NCBI GenBank assembly: GCA_902760805.1
Contig: CACWHY010000004.1
Coordinates: 112,582 to 176,581, forward strand
Reading direction: 5' to 3'
Length of the DNA stretch: 64,000 bases
Origin: Ruminococcus flavefaciens
GTDB lineage: Bacteria; Bacillota; Clostridia; Oscillospirales; Ruminococcaceae
Within the stretch, counting starts at the first letter, position 1; the number at the start of each line of letters is the position of its first letter. Below are positions 17,296-26,190 of this stretch, piece after piece. The notes under the pieces were generated by a model. That model worked only from the letters and a program-made list of their open reading frames with translations, did no database searches and was not told the origin of the DNA. The position numbers and the translations under genes were made by a program.

Positions 17296-17778
17296 TCAGT
17301 CCTCGTCAGACTCGTCCTCGCCGTCGTTCTCGAAGTCCTCGATAGTGAGGTTGTCGAAATCGAACTCAAGGAGCTCATCGCAGTTAGGACAATTGATAGA
17401 GCCTTCTTCGATCATGCCCTCGTCAAGGAGAATAGTATCTCCGCAGCTGGGGCAGGTCACCTCATAAAGCTCATCATCATCGTCGAAGTCGTCCTCGTCA
17501 TCATCGTCGTCGTCATCGAAGCACTCTCCGCATGACTCGCAGTCGAGGTCGTCATCGTCCTCATAGAGGTCATCCTCTACCATGCCAAGGTCCTCATCAA
17601 GGATGTCGCAGAGCTCAGTGAGCTCGTCCACCTGTGACTGGAGGTCCTCAACGTAGAGCACCATCTCGCTCATTACCTCAGACATCTGAAGCAGAGCCTT
17701 GCCCTCCTTTGTTGAAGAGTCGATATCAAGGCCGTCGATAAGACCCTGAAGGTATGACATTTTCTCTGTGAGCTTCAT
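17296..17778 (-). CDS. CD1247-type acidic zinc-ribbon protein
   Basis: This 160-residue protein has an N-terminal helical domain ('MSYLQGLIDGLDIDSSTKEGKALLQM') as in the Clostridium CD1247 N-terminal family. An extremely acidic central part (over 30 Asp/Glu) follows, with Cys pairs 'CESCGEC', 'CPSCG' and 'CPNC' that could bind zinc. It ends in a second acidic tail. Its place after efp is the usual Clostridia order. The function is not established; binding to basic partners or to nucleic-acid machinery is a guess. It is the last gene of the operon. Confidence 0.8.
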   Translation of the reverse strand: MKLTEKMSYLQGLIDGLDIDSSTKEGKALLQMSEVMSEMVLYVEDLQSQVDELTELCDILDEDLGMVEDDLYEDDDDLDCESCGECFDDDDDDDEDDFDDDDELYEVTCPSCGDTILLDEGMIEEGSINCPNCDELLEFDFDNLTIEDFENDGEDESDED

Positions 17779-17819
17779 AGCAAGCTCCTCCTCTCAAATA
17801 TATTTTGGAATGTCAGGGC

Positions 17820-18377
17820 TTATGCTCTGGACATATACTCGCCAGTTCTTGTGTCGATCTGGATCTTCTCGCCCTCGTTGATGAACAGGGGTACCTTTAC
17901 CTCTGCACCAGTCTCAAGAGTAGCGGGCTTTGTAGCGTTTGTAGCAGTATCGCCCTTGAAGCCGGGATCTGTCTGAGTAACTACCAGCTCAACGAAGTTG
18001 GGGGGCTCAACGCCGAAAACTGTGCCCTTGTAGGAGAGGATCTTGCAGATCATCTCTTCCTTGACGAACTTGAAGTTGTCGCCCAGGATAGAAGCGCTGA
18101 TCGGTACCTGCTCATAGGTCTCCATATCCATGAAGTAGTACAGGTCGCCGTCGTTGTAGCTGTACTGCATATCCTTTCTCTCAACGAAAGCTGTGGGGAA
18201 CTTAGCTGTGGGGTTGAAAGAAGTCTCTACCACAGAGCCTGTGATAACGTTCTTGTACTTAGTTCTTACAAAAGCGGCGCCCTTACCAGGCTTAACGTGC
18301 TGGAACTCAACGACCTGAACGACCTGGCCGTCCAGCTCGAAAGTAACGCCGTTTCTGAAATCTCCTGCTGAAATCAT
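17820..18377 (-). CDS. efp: Translation elongation factor P
   Basis: The start is ATG 18377 ([10 protein letters not shown]), after GGAGG. The 185-residue protein has the three beta-barrel domains of EF-P and the tip loop '[10 protein letters not shown]', with Lys32 at the modified position, as in Bacillus-type EF-P. EF-P enters the ribosomal E site and relieves stalling at proline runs. The signature near the end, '[12 protein letters not shown]'-like, is present as '[13 protein letters not shown]'. It lies in the common aroQ-pepP-efp order. Confidence 0.97.
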   Translation of the reverse strand: MISAGDFRNGVTFELDGQVVQVVEFQHVKPGKGAAFVRTKYKNVITGSVVETSFNPTAKFPTAFVERKDMQYSYNDGDLYYFMDMETYEQVPISASILGDNFKFVKEEMICKILSYKGTVFGVEPPNFVELVVTQTDPGFKGDTATNATKPATLETGAEVKVPLFINEGEKIQIDTRTGEYMSRA

Positions 18378-18462
18378 TAGAAATACCTCCGTATTTATCA
18401 ATTATTAGATATGTATATTTTACCACAAATTCTTGATTTTGGCAATACCTAAAGGCATAATA

Positions 18463-19530
18463 TCATAAAGATACTAAATTTTTTGCACATTTTGTTATAT
18501 TTTCGCAGCCATTTTCGGTCAAAATGACAAAATCTTCGATCCTTACTCCGAATTTTCCGGCGATATAAATGCCCGGCTCAACCGTGACCACAGCGCCCTT
18601 GCTAAGAGGCTGCTTGTAGTTGGGGGAAGCGTTGGGCTTCTCATGGATCTCAAGACCCACGCCGTGTCCAAGAGAGTGGCCGAAGCAGTCGCCGTAGCCT
18701 GCGTCCTCGATGATACCTCTTGCGATAAGATCCAGAGCCTGTCCGGTGATCCCGGCCTTTGCCGCATGGATCGCAGTGACCTGGGCATCCAGAACGATCT
18801 CATAGACCCTGCGCATCTCCTCAGTGGGCTGACCTACACAGACTGTTCTGGTCATATCGCTGTGGTAGCCGTTGTAAACTGCGCCAAAGTCCATGAGGAC
18901 GAAGTCGCCCTCCTCCACCTTCTTATCGGAGGGAACGCCGTGGGGCATGGAGGTATTCGCTCCTGAGAGAACGATGGTCTCGAAGGAAAGATCCTCGGCT
19001 CCATGGAGGAACATCAGGCGGTTGAGCTCAAGAGCGATCTCACGCTCGGTGACTCCCACTTTAATAAAGGGAAGCAGCTCCTCCAGAGCGGTCTCGGCAA
19101 TGCGCTGAGCCATTATGATGCAGTCAAGCTCCTCCTCGTCCTTCACGGCACGGAGGTTGTTTATAGCGTTGCTCAGAAGGTCAGAGGCTACGAATTCCAC
19201 GTCCTTGATAGCGTTCCTCAGGTAATTGAGGCGGCTTACGGTAAGAGTCTGAGCCTCGATCGCAACGCTCTTTGCACCGTGATCACGGAGAAGCTGAGCA
19301 AGCTGCTGGTAGATCTTTTTCTGCTCGATCACCTCAGCGGCAGTGACTGTGGCTCTTGCTTTTTCGATGTAGCGGAAGTCGATAAGGAGATATGCCTTGT
19401 CCCGGAAGGCCAATACAGTTCCGTCAGAGGACTTCATTCCGGTGAAATACCTTCTGTTCACGTCAGAGGTTATAAGGGCTGCGTCAATGTCTGTCGGGAG
19501 GCTCTCAAAAAGTCGTTCTATCCTTGTCAT
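18463..19530 (-). CDS. pepP: Xaa-Pro aminopeptidase (M24 family)
   Basis: This 355-residue cytosolic metallopeptidase has an N-terminal creatinase-like domain and a pita-bread catalytic domain. Metal-binding residues are seen in 'MDFGAVYNGYHSDMTRTV', 'GHSLGHGVGLEIHE' and 'VTVEPGIYIAGKFGVRIED'. It removes an N-terminal residue that precedes proline. Coupling with efp, which helps make proline-rich proteins, is a recurring arrangement. It sits 10 bp after aroQ. Confidence 0.92.
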   Translation of the reverse strand: MTRIERLFESLPTDIDAALITSDVNRRYFTGMKSSDGTVLAFRDKAYLLIDFRYIEKARATVTAAEVIEQKKIYQQLAQLLRDHGAKSVAIEAQTLTVSRLNYLRNAIKDVEFVASDLLSNAINNLRAVKDEEELDCIIMAQRIAETALEELLPFIKVGVTEREIALELNRLMFLHGAEDLSFETIVLSGANTSMPHGVPSDKKVEEGDFVLMDFGAVYNGYHSDMTRTVCVGQPTEEMRRVYEIVLDAQVTAIHAAKAGITGQALDLIARGIIEDAGYGDCFGHSLGHGVGLEIHEKPNASPNYKQPLSKGAVVTVEPGIYIAGKFGVRIEDFVILTENGCENITKCAKNLVSL

Positions 19531-19540
19531 GGCTGCCCCC

Positions 19541-19972
19541 TTAGAGCTCCGCCATAGCCTGAACTGCCAGATAGTAGCTCAGGAAGCCAAGTCCGCAGAT
19601 ACTGCCCTTGCAGACAGGTGCGATAACGGAATTACTGCGGAATTCTTCTCTTGCGTCGATGTTGCTGATATGTACCTCGATAACGGGGATCTTGATAGCG
19701 GCGATAGCGTCACGGATAGCGTAGCTGTAGTGGGTATAGGCTCCGGCATTGATGATAACACCGCCGAATGTGTTCCTTGCAGCGTGGAGCTTGTCGATGA
19801 TAGCTCCCTCATGATTGGACTGGAATATCTCACACTCAAGGCCCTGCTCCTTGGCACGGTCGATGATATTTTTATTGAGGACGTCGATCCCGGCGCTGCC
19901 GTAAACACCAGGCTCCCTCTCCCCTAACAGGTTGAGGTTGGGGCCGTGGATGACGAGTATTTTCTTGATCAT
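19541..19972 (-). CDS. aroQ: 3-dehydroquinate dehydratase, type II
   Basis: The start is ATG 19972 (MIKKILVIHGPNLNLLG), after AAAGGGTG. The 143-residue protein shows the type II motifs: 'GPNLNLLGEREPGVYG' with the catalytic Tyr, 'SNHEGAIIDKLH', 'INAGAYTHYSYAIRDA' and 'EVHISNI'. It performs the third step of the shikimate pathway. A TATAAT -10 box is seen on the minus strand at 20026-20021 without a clear -35 box. Confidence 0.95.
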   Translation of the reverse strand: MIKKILVIHGPNLNLLGEREPGVYGSAGIDVLNKNIIDRAKEQGLECEIFQSNHEGAIIDKLHAARNTFGGVIINAGAYTHYSYAIRDAIAAIKIPVIEVHISNIDAREEFRSNSVIAPVCKGSICGLGFLSYYLAVQAMAEL

Positions 19973-20068
19973 AGTTAGCACCCTTTCTAAAAACTCACGA
20001 TCCAAAAGGATCTATCATTCATTATACACCATATGTCCTGTATTTCTTGTCGAATTATCTGCATAAAT

Positions 20069-20096
20069 GAAAAAGCGGACTTTTCAGCCCGCTTTT
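20069..20096 (-). terminator. Intrinsic terminator of rpsU
   Basis: An 11-bp stem on the minus strand (20096-20086 with 20081-20071, one G-T pair), loop GAAA, followed by Ts. Confidence 0.88.
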
Positions 20097-20119
20097 GTCA
20101 ACATACTTTGTCGGTAAGA

Positions 20120-20293
20120 TCAATACTTGCGCTTACGAGCTGCCTCAGACTTCTTCTTACGCTTAACTGAAGGCTTTTCGTAGTGCTCTCTCTTACGAAC
20201 CTCAGCAATAACGCCGTCCTTTGCACACGCTCTCTTGAACTTCTTCAGAGCGTTATCAAGTGACTCATTCTTGCCTACACGAACTTCTGCCAT
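20120..20293 (-). CDS. rpsU: 30S ribosomal protein bS21
   Basis: This gene codes 57 residues: starts [17 protein letters not shown], continues '[21 protein letters not shown]' and ends in a Lys/Arg-rich tail 'RKRKY'. That is the standard bS21 pattern. GGGAGGG is the ribosome binding site. It is monocistronic, between its own promoter and a terminator. The leader of ~120 bases holds a small perfect hairpin (CCCGG-ATGA-CCGGG, 20322-20335). Confidence 0.95.
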   Translation of the reverse strand: MAEVRVGKNESLDNALKKFKRACAKDGVIAEVRKREHYEKPSVKRKKKSEAARKRKY

Positions 20294-20419
20294 TATTTTC
20301 CCTCCCTTGTTTCAGAGGTTTCCCGGATGACCGGGTCTATACTAAACACCCAATTGAGTGTCAGCAGCTGATCCTCAAACAATCACAGCAGATAAAATAA
20401 TCAAAAATAATATAATATT

Positions 20420-20448
20420 AGTTTATCATACTTTCGTTAATATGTCAA
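20420..20448 (-). promoter_or_regulatory. Sigma-A promoter of rpsU
   Basis: On the minus strand TTGACA (20448-20443), 17 bases, TAAACT (20425-20420), in very A+T-rich DNA. Confidence 0.78.
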
Positions 20449-20475
20449 GCATTTTTTACGTTTTGGAAAATTTCG

Positions 20476-22881
20476 TTATTTTGCAACAATATTAACAAGC
20501 TTATTTGGTACATATATCTGTTTTACTATATTCTTGCCCTCAACAGCCTCAGCGACCTTGGGCTCTGCCATTGCCTGCGCAAGAACTGAGTCCTTATCTG
20601 CGTCAACAGCAATGTTCAGCTTAGCCTTTACCTTGCCGTTGATCTGGACAACGATCTCGATGGTCTCGTCCTTGCAGAGAGCCTCATCGTAGCCGATCCA
20701 GCTCTGCTCGGAAAGCACCTTGCCGAAGTTTACGTTGTAGATTTCCTCAGAGATATGGGGGGCGAAGGGATACAGCAGAGTTACGAATGCTGCCAGCTCA
20801 GCCTTATTGATAGAGCCTGCGTCGTAGATCTCATTGATAAGGGTCATGAGAGCGGCGATGGCTGTGTTGAACTTCATAGCCTCGATGTCCTCAGAGACCT
20901 TCTTGATGGTCTTGTGGAAGCTGCTGCGGAGCTTCTCGGAGAACTCCTCGCCGTCAGTGAGGATGTCCTGAAGGCTCCATACACGGTCTACGAAGCGCTT
21001 GCAGCCCTTGATGCTGGACTCGCTCCAGGGAGCAGCCTTCTCGTAGTCTCCCATGAACAGAACATACAGGCGGAGAACATCTGCGCCGTACTCGGAAACA
21101 ACGTCGTTGGGGTCGATAACATTTCCTCTTGACTTGCTCATCTTCTCGCCGTCAGGTCCCAGGATAAGTCCCTGAGCTGTACGCTTTGCATAAGGCTCAG
21201 ATGTGGGAACGAGGCCCAGGTCGTAGAGGAACTTGTGCCAGAAACGGCTGTAGATCATGTGACGGGTAACGTGCTCCATACCGCCGTTGTACCAATCAAC
21301 AGGCAGCCAGTATTTCAGTGCTTCCTGAGAAGCGAACTCTTTGTCATTGTGGGGATCGCAGTAGCGGAGGAAGTACCATGAGGAGCCAGCCCACTGAGGC
21401 ATTGTGTCAGTCTCACGGCGTGCGTCCTTGCCGCATTTGGGGCACTTGCAGTTCACGAAGCTGTCGATCTTTGCCAGAGGGCTCTCGCCGTCTGTGCCGG
21501 GCTCGAAATTCTCAACAGGAGGCAGTCTCAGAGGAAGCTCCTCATAGGGAACAGCCACCATTCCGCAGTTATCGCAGTGAACGATCGGGATAGGCTCGCC
21601 CCAGTATCTCTGGCGGTTGAAAGCCCAGTCCTTCATCTTGTACTGGACGCCGGCCTCGCCGCAGCCCAGCTTCTCCAGGATCTCAAGAGCTTTTGCAATG
21701 GCGTCCTTCTTGTTGGAGATGCCGTTGAGGTCGCCGGAATTTACCAGTTCGCCCTCGCCTGTGTAGGTCTCCTTCTCGATGTCGCCGCCCTTGATGACCT
21801 CGATGATGTCGATGCCGAACTTCTTTGCGAAGTCGTAGTCACGGGTATCGTGTGCAGGAACGGCCATGATAGCGCCTGTTCCGTAGCCCATCATAACGTA
21901 GTCGGATATGTAGATCGGGATCTCCTTGCCGGTAACAGGGTTAACAGCTGTCAGTCCCTCGATCTTAACGCCTGTCTTGTCCTTGACCAGCTGAGTTCTC
22001 TCGAACTCGCTCTTCTTGGCACACTCAGCCTTGTAGTCGTCCAGAGCTGCGATATTTGCGATGGAATCACGGTATTTCTGGATGATCGGGTGCTCGGGAG
22101 CTATTACCATGAATGTGACTCCGAAGAGGGTGTCGGGACGAGTAGTGTAGATACGCAGCTTCTCGTCCTGCTCCTTGATCTTGAAATCAACGAATGCACC
22201 GGTGGATTTGCCGATCCAGTTCTGCTGCTGGAGCTTTACGTTGGGCAGGTAGTCTACCTCCTCCAGACCCTGGAGCAGCTTATCAGCGTACTCAGTTATG
22301 CGCAGGTACCATACCTCCTTGGTCTTCTGCACGATCTCGCTGTGGCAGATGTCGCACTTGCCGCCCTGTGAGTCCTCGTTGGAGAGAACTACCTTACAGC
22401 TGGGACAGTAGTTTACTGAGGTCTTATCACGGAAAACAAGGCCCTTCTCGAACATTTTCAGGAAGATCCACTGTGTCCACTTGTAGTATTTCTCGTCAGT
22501 TGTGTCAACTACTCTTGACCAATCGAAGGAGAAGCCTACTGTTCTCAGCTGGCCGGTGAACTTCTCGATGTTGCGGTCAGTAACGATACGGGGGTGGATA
22601 TTCTCCTTGATAGCGGTGTTCTCTGTAGGGAGGCCATATGCGTCGAAGCCGATCGGGAAGAGCACGTTGTAGCCCTCCATGCGGCGCTTTCTTGAGATGA
22701 CCTCAAGTCCGGAATATGCCTTGATGTGGCCGACGTGCATACCGTGGCCGGAGGGATACGGGAACTCTACCAGGCCGTAGAACTTCTTCTTGGAGTAGTC
22801 CTGAGCTGCCTTGAAGGTATCGTGCTCGTCCCAGTATTTCTGCCATTTGCTCTCAACAGAACTGAAATCATATCTGCTCAT
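20476..22881 (-). CDS. leuS: Leucyl-tRNA synthetase
   Basis: This 801-residue class I synthetase has a HIGH-type motif in 'PYPSGHGMHVGHIKAY', the CP1 editing domain with 'DTRDYDFAKKFG', a zinc-type Cys cluster ('CPSC', 'CDIC'), KMSKS in 'GEKMSKSRGNV' and an anticodon-binding domain. I prefer ATG 22881 (MSRYDFS) because AAAGGA is 9 bases upstream; the ATG at 22890 would be too close. There is no T-box leader: only 40 bases separate it from rsfS. It is the last gene of the long minus-strand block, and I see no clear terminator after it. Confidence 0.97.
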   Translation of the reverse strand: MSRYDFSSVESKWQKYWDEHDTFKAAQDYSKKKFYGLVEFPYPSGHGMHVGHIKAYSGLEVISRKRRMEGYNVLFPIGFDAYGLPTENTAIKENIHPRIVTDRNIEKFTGQLRTVGFSFDWSRVVDTTDEKYYKWTQWIFLKMFEKGLVFRDKTSVNYCPSCKVVLSNEDSQGGKCDICHSEIVQKTKEVWYLRITEYADKLLQGLEEVDYLPNVKLQQQNWIGKSTGAFVDFKIKEQDEKLRIYTTRPDTLFGVTFMVIAPEHPIIQKYRDSIANIAALDDYKAECAKKSEFERTQLVKDKTGVKIEGLTAVNPVTGKEIPIYISDYVMMGYGTGAIMAVPAHDTRDYDFAKKFGIDIIEVIKGGDIEKETYTGEGELVNSGDLNGISNKKDAIAKALEILEKLGCGEAGVQYKMKDWAFNRQRYWGEPIPIVHCDNCGMVAVPYEELPLRLPPVENFEPGTDGESPLAKIDSFVNCKCPKCGKDARRETDTMPQWAGSSWYFLRYCDPHNDKEFASQEALKYWLPVDWYNGGMEHVTRHMIYSRFWHKFLYDLGLVPTSEPYAKRTAQGLILGPDGEKMSKSRGNVIDPNDVVSEYGADVLRLYVLFMGDYEKAAPWSESSIKGCKRFVDRVWSLQDILTDGEEFSEKLRSSFHKTIKKVSEDIEAMKFNTAIAALMTLINEIYDAGSINKAELAAFVTLLYPFAPHISEEIYNVNFGKVLSEQSWIGYDEALCKDETIEIVVQINGKVKAKLNIAVDADKDSVLAQAMAEPKVAEAVEGKNIVKQIYVPNKLVNIVAK

Positions 22882-22921
22882 TGTTATCATTCCTTTTATA
22901 AAAATTGCAATTTTAGGGAAC

Positions 22922-23281
22922 TCACTCCTTGACGATGAGTGAGCTTATATCTACCGGCTCGCCGTCTGCCCAGAGACCTTCCAGCTTGTAGAAGTCTCTT
23001 GTCTCCTTGTAGAAGACGTGGACGATTATGTCGGCGTAGTCCAGGATTATCCAGGTATTTCCGGTATCTGCCTCACGGCGCTCAGGCTCTATGCCCTTTT
23101 GGGAGAGCTGGAACTCCACCTCGTCGGCAAGAGTTCTTGCGTGAGTATTGCTGGTACCGTTAACTATAACGAAATAGTCCGCAAGTATGGTAAGGTCTGC
23201 GATCTTAAGCGCCTGGATATCCTCTCCACGCTTGCTGTCAAGAGTCTTTATGATAAGCTCCAGCTTTTCCTGCTCTGTCAT
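22922..23281 (-). CDS. rsfS: Ribosomal silencing factor RsfS
   Basis: This 119-residue protein of the Iojap/RsfS family has 'ILADYFVIVNGTSNTHARTLADEV', 'EADTGNTWIILDYADIIVHVF' and 'ETRDFYKLEGLWADGEPVD'. It binds uL14 on the 50S subunit and blocks subunit joining when nutrients are low. The order nadD-yqeK-LCP-rsfS-leuS is typical of Clostridia. Confidence 0.95.
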   Translation of the reverse strand: MTEQEKLELIIKTLDSKRGEDIQALKIADLTILADYFVIVNGTSNTHARTLADEVEFQLSQKGIEPERREADTGNTWIILDYADIIVHVFYKETRDFYKLEGLWADGEPVDISSLIVKE

Positions 23282-23296
23282 CTGATCATTCCTTTC

Positions 23297-24892
23297 TTAT
23301 TGCTTTTTGTTGGGGTCACGGACAGGCTCTGTGGAGTCCTCCAGCTCATCAAGAGTTGCGCTGGTGTCGTCGTAGCCTGTGTATTCATAGTCTGTTATCA
23401 GCTCTACGATAGAGGTATCGTATGGTGTCATGGGAAGCTGATAAGGTCTGTAATACTTGTTGAGCATATCAATGGTCGCCTGCTTGTGGACAGAGTAAAC
23501 GTCGTACTCATTTCCGTCAGCGGCGTAGAACATAGCTCCCTCGCCGGGTACCATGTTCACGGTAACGCTGTCCATAGAGAGGGTCGATGCGAAGTCTGCC
23601 ACCTTTGCCATGCTGTCAAGCGAAAGGTCGGTGTAGACGTACTCGTTGTCGTAGATCTGCTTGAGGTAGCTGTACAGCTTTACTCTTCCCTCATCCTTAA
23701 CGATGCTCAGCAGCTTCTGCATAGCCGCAGCCATGAAGCGGCGCTGGTTCTGCATACGTCCGATGTCTCCGGTGAGCCACTCACGGCGGAAGCGTATGAA
23801 CCACTCAGCCTGCTCGCCGTTTAGGACGATGTCGCCGGAAGGAATGATCTTGTCGGCCTCGTAAACGATCTCGTTGTCCAGGTGCATGGGGATACCGCCG
23901 ATGATATTTACCATGTCAACGATGTCTGTGCAGACCGTTGTTACATAGGCGTCGATCGGGATGCCGAAATTCTCCTGAACAGCGTTTACAACTCGCTGGA
24001 TAGGCGGCTGGATAGTGGGGTCGCCCATGAAGTAGATGCTGTTGAACTTCTTGGTGACGCTGGTGGTGTAGTCCGGCAGACAGCAGTCACGGGGGATCTG
24101 GAGGATATTCAGCTTTCCGTGGCCGATATCGAACTGTAAGATCCACATTACGTCTGTGTTGAAAACGTCCTCATCAAAGCCCAGCAGAAGTACGCTGTAC
24201 TGGCCCTCGATAAGCTGAGGAAGGTCAAGTCCGTCGGTGTAGTCGTTCTCAACTGCTGAGGTATCTACGTTCAGCTCCATGGTGTTGGAGGAGAGCTCGC
24301 CCTCCTTGTTGAGAGGCTGCCAATGCTTGATCAGGTAGATCAGAGAAACGTTGTCCTGAGTCTTCCTGTCCACAAAAATAGGCATATTCAGTATAAGCGC
24401 ACCGATGATGAAAAGGCTTGCTGCGATAGCTGCGATCTTGATGATCACGTCCTTGGCTGAGCCCTTGTTCACTGCCTGGACAAGCTCTACCTTTCCGTCA
24501 TACTCATCGCCGTTATTCTCGTAGTATTGGGGCTGTTCCGGAGCCTGGTCATCTGAGGTGAAGGCTCTGTGGTCCTGTACCGGCTCTAAGACCGGATCGG
24601 CCTCATATTTTCCACGGTAAGAGGCGCTTGGAGCTGCCTCATACTTGCCGTGATACTCCTGTCCCGAAGAAGGGGGCGCCTCGTGGAGACCGTGATACTC
24701 GCCTGAGGGCGGTGCCTCATGGAGACCGTGGTATTCCTGGGAAGGAGGAGTCATCCTGCCAGGCTGTGCTGAGCCGCCTGCCGGCTGGCTCTTATCTATC
24801 CTGACCAGTTTCCTCAAGGGCTTTGGTCTGGGAGCTGCCGGCTCCTCGCCCTCAAGGAAATTCCCGTTGTGATCTATCTCATTCTGATTCAT
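23297..24892 (-). CDS. LytR-CpsA-Psr (LCP) wall-polymer ligase with an N-terminal repeat region
   Basis: This is a 531-residue protein. The cytoplasmic N terminus (1-140) is Pro/Glu-rich and has four tandem units around 'EYHGLHEAPPS' (near 53, 65, 79 and 91). One transmembrane helix follows at about 149-172. The extracellular LCP domain (about 210-480) has 'LLGFDEDVFNTDVMWILQFD', 'IPRDCCLPD' and the 'WFIRFRREWLTGDIGRMQNQRRFM' signature, whose Arg residues bind the polyprenyl pyrophosphate. It should attach teichoic-acid-like or capsule polymers to peptidoglycan. It sits between yqeK and rsfS. Confidence 0.9.
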   Translation of the reverse strand: MNQNEIDHNGNFLEGEEPAAPRPKPLRKLVRIDKSQPAGGSAQPGRMTPPSQEYHGLHEAPPSGEYHGLHEAPPSSGQEYHGKYEAAPSASYRGKYEADPVLEPVQDHRAFTSDDQAPEQPQYYENNGDEYDGKVELVQAVNKGSAKDVIIKIAAIAASLFIIGALILNMPIFVDRKTQDNVSLIYLIKHWQPLNKEGELSSNTMELNVDTSAVENDYTDGLDLPQLIEGQYSVLLLGFDEDVFNTDVMWILQFDIGHGKLNILQIPRDCCLPDYTTSVTKKFNSIYFMGDPTIQPPIQRVVNAVQENFGIPIDAYVTTVCTDIVDMVNIIGGIPMHLDNEIVYEADKIIPSGDIVLNGEQAEWFIRFRREWLTGDIGRMQNQRRFMAAAMQKLLSIVKDEGRVKLYSYLKQIYDNEYVYTDLSLDSMAKVADFASTLSMDSVTVNMVPGEGAMFYAADGNEYDVYSVHKQATIDMLNKYYRPYQLPMTPYDTSIVELITDYEYTGYDDTSATLDELEDSTEPVRDPNKKQ

Positions 24893-24941
24893 CTGTATCC
24901 TCTTTTCGTCTTGTTTCTTCCGCCGGAAGACCGGCTTTTGT

Positions 24942-25532
24942 TCACTTTTTTGGTTTTTCTTCTTTCAGCAGTCTTGTGTAGAAATTGTACGCCTCGACTG
25001 TACACGGCGGTATGACTCCGCCCTTTTTTATAACTGACTTTATGGAGAACTGTATGCCCTCAAGCATTGCGGCATTCAGGCCGGTATAGGCGATCTTCCG
25101 CATTTTGTAAACGTCCTTGTAGTCCCTGTCTGCGGAGATAAGGTCGCCGATGTAGACAATCTCCTCCAGGCGGGTCATGCCTGCTCTTGCAACAGTGTGG
25201 AAGCGAATGGCGTTGAGCACATCGATGTCCTCTACCCCGAAATGGCTCTTCACGAAGTAAGCTCCTGCGATGCCGTGCCAGAGCGAGCGTGTTTCCAGCT
25301 CCTCACGGAAAACGGAAAAGCCGCTTTTCAGCACAAGATCCTTCTGCTCCTCTCCGGGAAGCTCCTTGCAGATGTCGTGGAGCAGGCCGGCGAAGTAGGC
25401 TCTTTCCGGGTCCTCTCCGTATTTCTGTGCCAGCTTTCGGCACTCCTCAGCCACATTCACCGAATGGTGGAAGCGCTTGGCGGAAAGGTTATCCTTCAGG
25501 AATTTCTTCTTATCGTCGATAGTATAATGCAA
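24942..25532 (-). CDS. yqeK: YqeK-type HD-domain Ap4A hydrolase
   Basis: This ~196-residue HD-domain protein has 'RFHHSVNVAEECRKLA', 'AGLLHDICKELPGEEQ' and 'LWHGIAGAYFVKSHFGVEDIDVLNAIRFHT', matching YqeK enzymes that symmetrically split diadenosine tetraphosphate. The start needs thought: the GTG at 25541 is part of the GAGGTGAG ribosome binding site itself, so the TTG at 25532, 8 bases after GAGG, is more likely. It follows nadD by 46 bases, as in most Firmicutes. Confidence 0.9.
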   Translation of the reverse strand: MHYTIDDKKKFLKDNLSAKRFHHSVNVAEECRKLAQKYGEDPERAYFAGLLHDICKELPGEEQKDLVLKSGFSVFREELETRSLWHGIAGAYFVKSHFGVEDIDVLNAIRFHTVARAGMTRLEEIVYIGDLISADRDYKDVYKMRKIAYTGLNAAMLEGIQFSIKSVIKKGGVIPPCTVEAYNFYTRLLKEEKPKK

Positions 25533-25578
25533 AAGTCTCACCTCGGGGGAAGGCTGCTCTCCTTTAAGGCAGCACTAG

Positions 25579-26187
25579 TCAAATGTTTTGACAGGATCCG
25601 TAAAGACCCCTGTATCTTATATATTGTACTACATTTTCGCTCAGATAGCAAGCGAAATCCTCATTTTTTTCAATTTTTTCTCTTATTTTGCTGGAAGATA
25701 CCTCCACAGGTGCGCTCCTGCTCAGGCAGACCCGGCCATATCTTGACAGCTCCTCAGCCTTCTTTTCCAGCTGGGAAATATCTCCGTCATTCCTGGAAAC
25801 AGCGCCGATAACGGCCTCCTTCATGATGTCCTGCCAGCGATTCCATTGGTCGAAGGAAAGCAGCATATCGCTTCCCATTAGGAGGAATATCTCACTGTCA
25901 GGATAAAGGCTGCGGAAATACTCCACCGTGTAGATCGAGTAGCTCACCCGGTCGTGGTCAAGCTCAAAGCTGCTCACACGGAGCCGCTCGTCCTCGCCGC
26001 AGGCCAGCGCCAGCATTGCTATCCGGTCGGCCTCAGCTGCGTACTCGTCACTTGAGCGGTGGGGACTGACCTTGGACGGCACCAGATAGACCCTATCCAG
26101 CCCGAAATCGTCAGCCGCAGCCTTCGCCAAATGGATGTGCCCCTTGTGGACGGGGTTGAAGCTGCCGCCGTAGATCCCTATCCTCAT
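25579..26187 (-). CDS. nadD: Nicotinate-nucleotide adenylyltransferase
   Basis: This 202-residue nucleotidyltransferase has the HxGH-type site in 'YGGSFNPVHKGHIHLA', 'LLMGSDMLLSFDQWNRW' and the C-terminal 'SSSKIREKI...YLSENVVQYI'. It makes deamido-NAD from nicotinate mononucleotide and ATP. It starts 3 bases after the flavin reductase gene and precedes yqeK. Confidence 0.95.
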   Translation of the reverse strand: MRIGIYGGSFNPVHKGHIHLAKAAADDFGLDRVYLVPSKVSPHRSSDEYAAEADRIAMLALACGEDERLRVSSFELDHDRVSYSIYTVEYFRSLYPDSEIFLLMGSDMLLSFDQWNRWQDIMKEAVIGAVSRNDGDISQLEKKAEELSRYGRVCLSRSAPVEVSSSKIREKIEKNEDFACYLSENVVQYIRYRGLYGSCQNI

Positions 26188-26190
26188 AGC

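Noticed and set aside
17455-17590. GTCATC-like repeats resembling a CRISPR or microsatellite
   Set aside because: Simply Asp codon runs in the acidic CD1247-type protein; no spacer/repeat periodicity. The same applies to 27850-28050 in ftsY.
17805-18371. Long open frame opposite efp
   Set aside because: Antisense shadow produced by GC-rich codon bias; no ribosome binding site and no family. The same holds for long antisense frames opposite leuS (21577-22371), the LCP gene (23018-23824) and smc.
20322-20335. CCCGG-ATGA-CCGGG hairpin in the rpsU leader as a ribosomal protein regulatory element
   Set aside because: Only 5 bp and no T run or alternative pairing visible; could be chance.
22882-22921. 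T-box leader for leuS
   Set aside because: Only 40 bases lie between rsfS and leuS; no room for stem I, specifier or antiterminator.
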